A stretch of 38,866 bases of DNA from the NCBI GenBank assembly GCA_022827885.1, contig JAJEIP010000072.1, forward strand, positions 80,508-119,373, read 5' to 3'. Position 1 is the first letter of the stretch, and each line of letters begins with the position of its first letter. Position numbers and translations under genes: made by a program. The stretch is from Candidatus Poribacteria bacterium (GTDB lineage: Bacteria; Poribacteria; WGA-4E; WGA-3G). Positions 7,627-15,098 of the stretch are shown piece after piece. Below the pieces are notes generated by a model. It was not told where the DNA came from. It saw nothing but the letters and a program-made list of their open reading frames with translations, and searched no databases.

Positions 7627-9150
7627 ATGCAGACACTTTGGCTTGTTATCCAACGAGAATTCGTCTCGAATGTGTTGACATCCCGCTTCATGATTGGGTT
7701 TGTTGTATGTGTGCTTTCAACCGCTGTTGCCGTTTTCGTTCAGGTGGACGATTACGAGAAGCGTTTGTCGGGGTATAACACCGCTGTCCGGGAGGCAGAG
7801 GCGGAAGCACAGGAATGGGATCTCTATGTTGACATCAAACCGAAAGCACACCGGAAACCGAATCCGTTGGGTATCTTTAACGTCGGGACGGAAAATGAGG
7901 GGGCAAATACCGTTACGATTGAGTTGGGAAAGCCGATCTTTGTATTTTCTTCCCCTATGTGGGGAGCACCGACGCAGAAGCGCGGTTCAGACAACCCCTT
8001 CCTTGCGATGTTTCTGACCGTTGATGTGATTTTTATCTTTAAAATCGTGCTGAGCGCGTTGGCGATTCTGTTTGCTTACAATACCGTTTCAGGAGAGAGA
8101 GAAGACGGCACGCTGAAGCTTGTGTTATCCAATTCGATACCGAGGGATACAGTCATTTTGGGAAAATATCTCGGCGGAATGCTGTCACTGTTCCCGATCG
8201 TTTTGGTGAGTTTAATTGTGGCACTCCTCATCGCTGGCTCTTCCCCGGTTACCGGCTTTGATGGAAACGACATTGCCCATATTGTCCTGATATTCGGTGT
8301 TTCGTTGTTATATGTATCAACGTGGTATCTTCTGGGATTGCTCCTGTCAGTTTGGACGAAGACAGCTGCAACCACCTTAATCCTTTCCATGTTTATTTGG
8401 GTGGTTCTGACGAGTGTGCATGCGAATGTCGTAACGTTCGCAGTGGATAAATTCTCGCCTTATCAGTCGCAACCTGAAGGCGCATTTCTTCAACCTGCCT
8501 TCGATGTCTGGGACGAGTACAAAAGAGAACGGGATGCCTACTTCAAACAGAGAGGCTATGACGATTTACAAGCGTCAATTATTTGGGAACCTGAGACGAG
8601 TTCAACGGGGTTAGGCTCGAATTCCTATACTGGCGGCTATTTTAGAATAAGGCGTTATAGCGTCACAAATGTTAGCAAAGCGGATACCACGATCTTCCAA
8701 GAACTTTTAGGGTACCAAGAGCGGCTTCGGAGCGAATATGCGGATAAGGCGGAGGAAATTCTCAACAGACCTGCGGCAGAACAAGAGCGGAATGCCAAGC
8801 TTGCAGACGGACTCTCCCGTATCTCGTTCGCAGAGGTATATCACTTTGCTGTCGGGACAATAGCGGGGACCGACCGGCAGGGTTATAATGATTTTATTGA
8901 GGGTTCCAGAGCCTATAAACGTGAGATTGTTGAATATCTAAAAGATAAAGAAGCGTTTTCTTCGCGGGCGTGGTTCTCTACTGACAAGGGGACTGCGGAT
9001 TTAGCAGACCTGCCTGTTTTTAAACATAAAAGACTCTCTGTCTCAGAAAGTTTCGCACGTGCCTCGGTGGATATTCTGATTTTATTCGCATGGAATATTG
9101 TTCTATTCATGACGGCTTATGTGTCCTTCCTTCGATATGATATGAGTTGA
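7627..9150 (+). CDS. ABC-2 type transporter permease 1a
   Basis: The protein has 507 residues, with AAGGTG about six bases before the ATG. Membrane segments lie at about 22-42, 130-155, 185-208, 220-245 and 250-275, with a last one near 480-502. The signature SGEREDGTLKLVLSNS followed by a basic IPRDTVILGKYLGG loop is typical of ABC-2/NosY-like permeases. Large soluble segments sit between TM1 and TM2 and between TM5 and TM6 (about 200 residues), which suggests a substantial periplasmic part. It is followed with short spacing by a second permease; the pair probably forms a heterodimer. A close paralogue starts at 11893: the first 42 residues differ at only two positions. No ATP-binding subunit is encoded nearby, so the energising ATPase must lie elsewhere. 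The substrate is unknown. Confidence 0.88.
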   Translation: MQTLWLVIQREFVSNVLTSRFMIGFVVCVLSTAVAVFVQVDDYEKRLSGYNTAVREAEAEAQEWDLYVDIKPKAHRKPNPLGIFNVGTENEGANTVTIELGKPIFVFSSPMWGAPTQKRGSDNPFLAMFLTVDVIFIFKIVLSALAILFAYNTVSGEREDGTLKLVLSNSIPRDTVILGKYLGGMLSLFPIVLVSLIVALLIAGSSPVTGFDGNDIAHIVLIFGVSLLYVSTWYLLGLLLSVWTKTAATTLILSMFIWVVLTSVHANVVTFAVDKFSPYQSQPEGAFLQPAFDVWDEYKRERDAYFKQRGYDDLQASIIWEPETSSTGLGSNSYTGGYFRIRRYSVTNVSKADTTIFQELLGYQERLRSEYADKAEEILNRPAAEQERNAKLADGLSRISFAEVYHFAVGTIAGTDRQGYNDFIEGSRAYKREIVEYLKDKEAFSSRAWFSTDKGTADLADLPVFKHKRLSVSESFARASVDILILFAWNIVLFMTAYVSFLRYDMS

Positions 9151-9164
9151 AAAGGGGCAAACAG

Positions 9165-10610
9165 ATGATATGGCACATTGCAAGAAAAGAGATTCATCAC
9201 AATCTCACGACACTTCGGTTTGCTTTAATGATAATTCTTCTACCTGTTTTGTTTGGGGCGAATGCGTTGATCTATAGCCTCGGTGATAATGGGTATACTA
9301 CGCAGATTAATGCCTATAACGAACGAGTGAGACAAAATAGGAAACATATTAGGGAGCAAGCGGACGTAAGCTTAGCGGAGTTAGCACTTAGGGGACCTGG
9401 GGATATTCCGAAACGTCCGAGTCGTCTGATGTTCTGTGCCGGTGGTGTTAATGAAGTCGTATCGCGTTCTATTAAATTGAGAAGCGATTACAATTTTAGT
9501 CGAAGTAGCGGTATTGAGGATGAGGACTACGCGTGGCGACATCCATTGAGATTAGAGTATGAGGTTGTAAGTTCCGGCAGCAATTCGACAGGACGTGTGA
9601 AAATTAACTGGATCTTCATCGGTGTTTTAATGAGTTTCTTTGCGATCCTATTCACGTTTGATGCTATTGCTGGGGAACGGGCGCGCGGCACACTCAGTCT
9701 AATACTGTCGAACACGGTCTCCCGCGGACAGGTATTGGTAGGGAAATATCTCGGGGCATTTGTGACCCTCATGGTGCCGCTTGTTATGGGGATCCTACTG
9801 AACCTCTTGATTATTCTCCTCATTGGCAGCATTCCATTTGGTTCGGCGGACTGGCTGAGAATTTTGGGTATAGTCGGACTTTTTGCGTTGCACATCTCTG
9901 TCTTTATTTTTCTCGGATTGTTCTTTTCAAGTCGCGTTTCAAATGCCATTACGAGTTTAGTGTGGCTTCTATTAACTTGGGTCTGTTTGGCATTTGTTTT
10001 CCCAAGTTTACTTGGCACCTTTGTCAGTAACCTGAATCCGATCCCATCCGTTGATGAAATCTCTATGCAAAGACGAGCGCAATTAGACCAGATCGAGGAT
10101 GAATGGCAACGGGGTTCCCCAAAGAAATTAAAAAAATCGCCTTCCGTTGAAAGAATTTCCGTGACACGTCTCTGGGCGGAATACTTCACAGCAATCAACA
10201 GGACGGACACACAAATTGCCGATGGACACATCGACCAGCAGCTTCAGCAGGTGCAACTCGCCCGCGATCTCACCCAAATCTCTCCGATAGCGACTTTCCA
10301 GTATGCGATGGAGGGACTCGCAAACACGAGTATCGTCGGTTATATAAATTTTGTCAAACAGGCGCGCCGCTATCGACAGACATTCATAGACTTCGTTAAA
10401 GCAGAAGACCAGAGCGACCCAGAAAGCCTCCATATCTATCCTGTGAGGGAAGGATTGTCCCAAAAACCTGTGGATCCGGATGCTGTCCCAGTATTTTCGG
10501 AGCATATTTCCTATCGGGGTGTGTTACCCCAAGTCGGTTTGCTGGTGCTCTTTAACCTACTCTTCTTCATTATGGCACAGGTCTCGTTTTTGATGAGCGA
10601 AGTTAAGTAA
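9165..10610 (+). CDS. ABC-2 type transporter permease 2a
   Basis: The protein has 481 residues. The ATG at 9165 is preferred over a TTG at 9147: it has AAGGGG at 9152-9157 and matches the start of the paralogue at 13445. It opens MIWHIARKEIHHNLTTLRFA, a cytosolic amphipathic start leading to TM1 at about 18-38. The ABC-2 signature AGERARGTLSLILSNTVSRG precedes a GKYLGAF loop, then three or four hydrophobic segments to about residue 290. A long soluble region and a last membrane segment (VLFNLLFFIMAQVSFLM) end the protein. The stop of permease 1a is 14 bases upstream, so the two are almost certainly co-translated. Confidence 0.88.
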   Translation: MIWHIARKEIHHNLTTLRFALMIILLPVLFGANALIYSLGDNGYTTQINAYNERVRQNRKHIREQADVSLAELALRGPGDIPKRPSRLMFCAGGVNEVVSRSIKLRSDYNFSRSSGIEDEDYAWRHPLRLEYEVVSSGSNSTGRVKINWIFIGVLMSFFAILFTFDAIAGERARGTLSLILSNTVSRGQVLVGKYLGAFVTLMVPLVMGILLNLLIILLIGSIPFGSADWLRILGIVGLFALHISVFIFLGLFFSSRVSNAITSLVWLLLTWVCLAFVFPSLLGTFVSNLNPIPSVDEISMQRRAQLDQIEDEWQRGSPKKLKKSPSVERISVTRLWAEYFTAINRTDTQIADGHIDQQLQQVQLARDLTQISPIATFQYAMEGLANTSIVGYINFVKQARRYRQTFIDFVKAEDQSDPESLHIYPVREGLSQKPVDPDAVPVFSEHISYRGVLPQVGLLVLFNLLFFIMAQVSFLMSEVK

Positions 10611-10922
10611 CATGGCGGGATTCAGTTCTATCTATCAACTGAGGGGCCTTGACATTTGATTTTGATAGGACTCACGCATTTCCTCTTAAGGTCCCCTGAT
10701 AAGAGTAAAGAAAAATCTCTCCTTCTAACCGAAAATTCCCCAATAGTACTATCCAAACCCCTCTGAAAATTTAAAAATAAAATGCAACTTTTTTGAAACT
10801 CGTTTGTAGTAACGACAACCTCAAAATGCGCGGACGGGATAGAAACAATTCATTTCAGGGAGCACTATTGGAGATCGCTCCTATAGGTTAGGTTAAAAAA
10901 CGAAAAGTTCGAGGAATCTATC
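10611..10922. other. 312-base intergenic region between the duplicated transporter blocks
   Basis: No gene is seen. AGGGGCCTT (10642-10650) can pair with AAGGTCCCCT (10688-10697) with one bulged base, enclosing the phrase ATAGGACTCACGCA, which resembles short IS-end or intergenic repeat sequences. A second hairpin joins CTATTGGAG and CTCCTATAG (10865-10886, one mismatch, loop ATCG) and lies 36 bases before the next ATG. GAGGAA at 10911-10916 is the ribosome binding site. There is a TTGACA at 10649 but no -10 box at a proper distance. The region marks the junction between the two copies of the A-permease-permease set. Confidence 0.45.
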
Positions 10923-11786
10923 ATGTTGAAAAAATATCATGTCGTTTTGAGTTTGTTACTCGTTTTTGGCTTTAGTGCAACGTTGGTCGGGAAAGAAAAG
11001 GCAGACACCTATTTCCCACACGGGATAGGAAGTTACTGGGTTTACGAAGACCAAGATGGAAACGAATTAACACGTCGTGCTGTAGAGGCAAAAACGATTG
11101 AGGGTGAGACGTATCACGTCTTCAGTTATGAGCCGACTTTTGAAGATTGGGCGGATTATGACTATCATATCCACCCCCATCTCTATCAAGTTGGTGAAGA
11201 GCGGGTTACGTTCTGGGTCGGTGATAATGTAGAAAAAGCGGTCAAAGCGCGTTTTACCAAAGAGGTAGAAACCTTTGGCAAAATACATGAGGCGAATTTC
11301 AATCTCCTCTACGATATTGAGGTAGAGGCACAAGACCCGTTTTATGTGCTTCCAACGTCTGTTACCTTCAAGGAAAAGTGGGACGCAGCGCAGATAAAAG
11401 CCAAAGTCACGATGACACCTGATCCGCCGCAAGATCCTGAAGAAACGATATGTGAGTTCACTATTGTTGAAACAGGCAAAGTCTTGGGCACGGAAAACGT
11501 TGAGACACCCGTTGGCACTTTTGAAGACTGTTTGAAAATTGAGTATCGGACAGCAACAGAAGTCGCAATATTCGCGCCCGGCGCGAGTGGGGAATCGAAT
11601 CCACCCGGTGAATCCGTTACGACGCTGTGGGTAGCACCTAAGGTCGGTATTGTCAAGTTTCACCAAAAAGCTGAGGATATTCTTCTGACGGTTATAACTC
11701 ACTCTCAAGTTAAGGCTTCAACCACGGTTAAAACCCTTCAATTAAAGAAGTATGAAGTCAAATCTACTGATTCTAAAGGCGAATAG
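10923..11786 (+). CDS. Secreted protein A2, paralogue of the protein at 2749
   Basis: The protein has 287 residues, with a signal peptide of about 23 residues (VVLSLLLVFGFSATLVG). It matches A1 along its length: both share DQDGNELTRR, EGETYH, YDYHIH, GTENVETPVGTFEDCLK, ESVTTLW, VGIVK and the end LKKYEVKST. Differences are spread out, so the duplication is not very recent. Function is unknown. It precedes the second pair of permeases as A1 precedes, more distantly, the first pair, which suggests a conserved functional link such as a substrate-binding or surface-exposed partner. The link is inferred from context only. Confidence 0.8.
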   Translation: MLKKYHVVLSLLLVFGFSATLVGKEKADTYFPHGIGSYWVYEDQDGNELTRRAVEAKTIEGETYHVFSYEPTFEDWADYDYHIHPHLYQVGEERVTFWVGDNVEKAVKARFTKEVETFGKIHEANFNLLYDIEVEAQDPFYVLPTSVTFKEKWDAAQIKAKVTMTPDPPQDPEETICEFTIVETGKVLGTENVETPVGTFEDCLKIEYRTATEVAIFAPGASGESNPPGESVTTLWVAPKVGIVKFHQKAEDILLTVITHSQVKASTTVKTLQLKKYEVKSTDSKGE

Positions 11787-11892
11787 ATAACTTTCCAGCT
11801 ATCGCCAATCAAGCATCAGAATAGCAATATTTCATCATGCGCTGTCTTTAGGAAATCGCTGCAGATGTTATTCTGCTAATGAGGTGTATTAA

Positions 11893-13431
11893 ATGCAGAC
11901 ACTTTGGCTTGTTATCCAACGAGAATTCGTCTCAAATGTGCTAACATCCCGCTTCATGATTGGGTTTATCGTGTGTCTGCTTTCAACGGCTGTCGCCGTT
12001 TTCGTCCAAGTGGATGATCACGAAAAGCGTTTAGTCGGATATAACACGGCTATCCGGGAATCCCAAGCAGAAGCGAAGAATTGGAAACTCTACACTGATA
12101 TTAGCACAAAGGTACACAGAAAACCGAATCCGCTCGGCATTTTTAACATCGGGATGGAAACCTCTGGTGTAAATACGGTCGTTGTTGAACCTGACAAGCC
12201 GATTTGGAGACGGGATAGCAGTTCCCCCGGTTGGGGCGAAACGACTCGGAAGATAGGGGCAGACAACCCTTTTCTCGCAATGTTTCTCTCCGTTGATGTG
12301 GTTTTCATCTTCAAAATCGTACTCAGTGCATTAGCAATTCTGTTTGCTTACAACACAATTTCAGGCGAGAGAGAGGACGGCACACTGAAACTCGTGTTAT
12401 CTAATTCGATACCGAGGGACACGGTGGTTTTGGGGAAATACCTTGGCGGTATGTTGTCGCTGTTCCCGATTGTTGTGGTGAGTTTGATTGTGGCACTGTT
12501 AATTGCAATCTCTTCACCTGATGTCGCCTTTGATGGAAACGACATTGCACATGTTGTCCTGATATTCGCCATTTCGCTGTTGTACGTGTCAGCGTGGTAT
12601 CTTTTAGGACTGCTCTTATCTGTTTGGACGAAGGAAGCAACGACGACATTAATTCTTTCTATGTTTCTTTGGGTGATTCTGACAAGTGTTCATGCGAACG
12701 TGGCGACATTTGCGGTGACCAAATTTTCGCGACATAAACCGGACTCGGAGGAGAAGGTTTTTCAACAGACGATTCAACTCTGGAGCGATTTCAAAAAGGA
12801 ACGCGACGATTACCTCAAAAAGAGGGGGTACGATAGTCCAACGGAGACGGTCTCTTGGCACCGCGATGAAAAAGGTAGAAAACGTGGGTCTGCTAGCACT
12901 TTCTCTATGTCTGCACAGTGGTTTCTGACAGAGAGTTATCAGATCAGAAACCTTAAGGATGCCGATGTGTCTGTCCTCCAAGAATTTTTAAGTTATCAGG
13001 AACCACTTCGAATTGCGTATACGGATAGGGCTGAAGAAATTCTCAGAAAACCTGCGGACGACCGAGAGCGGAACGCGAAGTTCGCAGATTTTCTCTCCCG
13101 TATCTCCTTCGCAGACGTGTACCGCTCTGCTGTTGGGGCAATAGCGGGGACCAACCGGCAGGGTTATAACGCTTTTCTTGAAAGTTCCAGGACCTATAAG
13201 CGTGAGATCGTTGAATATTTGAAAGATAAAAAAGCATTTTCTTCGCGCGCCTGGTTTTCCGATGACCAGGGTGCTGCGGATTTGGCGGATCTGCCGGTTT
13301 ATCGACATCAGCGGTTCTCCCTCTCCGAAAGTTTCTCACGCGCTTCTGTGGATATTCTGATCTTGTTAGCATGGAATATCGTTCTATTTATGTTGGCGTA
13401 CGTGTCTTTTCTGAGATATGAGATGAGTTGA
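11893..13431 (+). CDS. ABC-2 type transporter permease 1b
   Basis: The protein has 512 residues and is a clear paralogue of the protein at 7627, with the same opening MQTLWLVIQREFVSNVLTSR and the same SGEREDGTLKLVLSNS signature and topology. GAGGTG at 11881-11886 is the likely ribosome binding site. The copies diverge most in the large soluble segment (about residues 280-400), where loop sequences and lengths differ; this is what would be expected if that part contacts a different substrate or partner. It is followed after 13 bases by permease 2b. Confidence 0.88.
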   Translation: MQTLWLVIQREFVSNVLTSRFMIGFIVCLLSTAVAVFVQVDDHEKRLVGYNTAIRESQAEAKNWKLYTDISTKVHRKPNPLGIFNIGMETSGVNTVVVEPDKPIWRRDSSSPGWGETTRKIGADNPFLAMFLSVDVVFIFKIVLSALAILFAYNTISGEREDGTLKLVLSNSIPRDTVVLGKYLGGMLSLFPIVVVSLIVALLIAISSPDVAFDGNDIAHVVLIFAISLLYVSAWYLLGLLLSVWTKEATTTLILSMFLWVILTSVHANVATFAVTKFSRHKPDSEEKVFQQTIQLWSDFKKERDDYLKKRGYDSPTETVSWHRDEKGRKRGSASTFSMSAQWFLTESYQIRNLKDADVSVLQEFLSYQEPLRIAYTDRAEEILRKPADDRERNAKFADFLSRISFADVYRSAVGAIAGTNRQGYNAFLESSRTYKREIVEYLKDKKAFSSRAWFSDDQGAADLADLPVYRHQRFSLSESFSRASVDILILLAWNIVLFMLAYVSFLRYEMS

Positions 13432-13444
13432 AAAGGAGAAACAG

Positions 13445-14929
13445 ATGATTTTGCACATTGCGAAGAAAGAGATTCATCACAATCTCACGACACTCCGATT
13501 CGCTTTGATGGTGCTTCTGCTACCCCTTCTAATGATAGCGAACGCATTGATATACGGTTATGGTGATGATGGATACATAACACAAGTCAATGCTTACAAT
13601 AAGCAAGTAGAAAAAAAGTTATCCCATGTTGAAACGTATGCCGCCCAAGGTTTAGGGGAGTTGGCGGTGATAGGCCCCGGGGATATTCCGAAACGTCCGA
13701 GTCCTCTGCAATTCTCCGCCAATGGGGCTGATGAAGTGATACCGCGTTATGTCATCATGCAGGAGTACGGCACTGCCAGTCGCAGTGCTAAGTCTGGTAA
13801 ATTTGAAGCTTATGCATGGAAGGGACCCTGGACGTTAAGGTATCCGTTGAATAGTTTTGATGAAGGGAGTGCAACCCGTCGTATCAAAATAGACTGGGTT
13901 TTCATCGGTGTGCTGATGAGTTTTTTCGCCATCTTGTTCACTTTCGATGCCGTTGCTGGGGAACGATCGAGCGGCACCCTCAGTTTGATGATGTCCAACA
14001 CGGTCTCGCGCAGCCAAGTATTGTTGGGAAAGTCCATCGGCGCATTTCTGACGCTCATGGTGCCACTCGTAATTGGCATTCTAATGAATCTATTGGTTAT
14101 CCAACTTTCTGGGAGTCTTTCCTTTGATTCGGGAACCTCTCTCAGAATTCTGGGGATGGTCGGACTGTTTGGGCTGCTCATTTCTGCTTTTATTTTCATC
14201 GGTTTGTTTTTTTCAAGTCGCGTCTCAAACGCTATTACAAGTTTAGTATGGCTCTTACTCACTTGGGTTTTCCTCGCCTTTGTCTTTCCGAACCTACTCG
14301 GGATCTTTGTCGGTAACCTGAATCCAATTCCGTCGGTTGACGAGGTCTCATTACGAAGAGAAGCGCAATTGAAGCAAATTATGGATCAATTTCAGCCTTG
14401 GGGCGCATACGGACCTTGGGCCGTGTCCGGTGAAACATCGAGTAAGTTGAACCAAGCACCCTCCACCGAAAATCCATCAGCGACGCGACAGTGGGCAGCA
14501 TACTTTACAACGCAGAAAGGAATAGAAACAAAAAGTCTTGATGAACACATTGATCAGCAGTTTAAGCAGGTGCAGCTCGCCCTCGATCTCACCCAAATCT
14601 CTCCAATAGCGACTTTCCAATATGCGATGGAAGGGCTTGCGAATACAGGTGTCGTCAGTTATATGAATTTTGTGAAACAGGCGCGCCGCTATCGTCAGAC
14701 GTTCATAGACTTCATTAAAACCGAGGATCGGAACGACCCGGAAAGCCTCCATATCTATCCTGTGAAAGAGGGATTATCTCAGAAATCTGTGGATCCGAAT
14801 GCTGTGCCGGTATTTTCGGAGCATATTTCCTACCGGAGTGTGTTATCCCAAGTGGGTTTGCTGGTGCTCTTTAACATACTCTTCTTTGTAATGGCGCAGA
14901 TCTCGTTTCTAATGAGCGAAGTAAAGTAA
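13445..14929 (+). CDS. ABC-2 type transporter permease 2b
   Basis: The protein has 494 residues, with AAGGAG at 13433-13438 before the ATG. It is a paralogue of the protein at 9165, with near-identical blocks KEIHHNLTTLRFALM, the ABC-2 region around AGERSSGTLSLMMSNTVS, QISPIATFQYAMEGLANT and the C-terminal membrane segment. It is about 13 residues longer, mostly through an insertion near residue 320 (a Gln/Trp/Gly-rich stretch). It is the second member of the second permease pair. As with the first pair, no ATPase gene is adjacent. Confidence 0.88.
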   Translation: MILHIAKKEIHHNLTTLRFALMVLLLPLLMIANALIYGYGDDGYITQVNAYNKQVEKKLSHVETYAAQGLGELAVIGPGDIPKRPSPLQFSANGADEVIPRYVIMQEYGTASRSAKSGKFEAYAWKGPWTLRYPLNSFDEGSATRRIKIDWVFIGVLMSFFAILFTFDAVAGERSSGTLSLMMSNTVSRSQVLLGKSIGAFLTLMVPLVIGILMNLLVIQLSGSLSFDSGTSLRILGMVGLFGLLISAFIFIGLFFSSRVSNAITSLVWLLLTWVFLAFVFPNLLGIFVGNLNPIPSVDEVSLRREAQLKQIMDQFQPWGAYGPWAVSGETSSKLNQAPSTENPSATRQWAAYFTTQKGIETKSLDEHIDQQFKQVQLALDLTQISPIATFQYAMEGLANTGVVSYMNFVKQARRYRQTFIDFIKTEDRNDPESLHIYPVKEGLSQKSVDPNAVPVFSEHISYRSVLSQVGLLVLFNILFFVMAQISFLMSEVK

Positions 14930-14963
14930 CCCGTAGAAGTCAGAACCAGGATTTTTATGATTT

Positions 14964-15067
14964 TATGGTGAATTATAAAAATAAGTTTACATTTCGTCGG
15001 GGACTCGGTAGGCAGAGTTCCTAACCGTGTCAGTTATAGTGTCAAAGTAATTCTAAAATCTATCATA
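14964..15067. mobile_element. Probable TA-flanked MITE related to the IS630 element at the right edge
   Basis: The right end (15045-15067) is identical at 22 of 23 positions to the terminal sequence beside the IS630-type transposase stop at 38730-38752. The left end, TATGGTGAATTATAAAAATA from 14964, aligns without gaps to the inverted right end at about two thirds of positions over 27 bases. Both ends finish in TA, the target used by IS630/mariner elements. The 104-base interior has no coding capacity and contains a bulged hairpin (CGGTAGG 15006-15012 with CCTAACCG 15020-15027). It sits in the leader of the TonB receptor gene. The left inverted repeat is the weaker part of the case. Confidence 0.5.
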
Positions 15068-15098
15068 ATGCACAAACCGGAGGTCAAAAAACCCCTAA

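Noticed and set aside
10649-10677. Promoter at the TTGACA before protein A2
   Set aside because: No acceptable -10 box lies 16-18 bases downstream.
7627-13431. Assembly artefact as the explanation of the two permease pairs
   Set aside because: The copies differ by many scattered substitutions and by insertions, so they are real paralogues.
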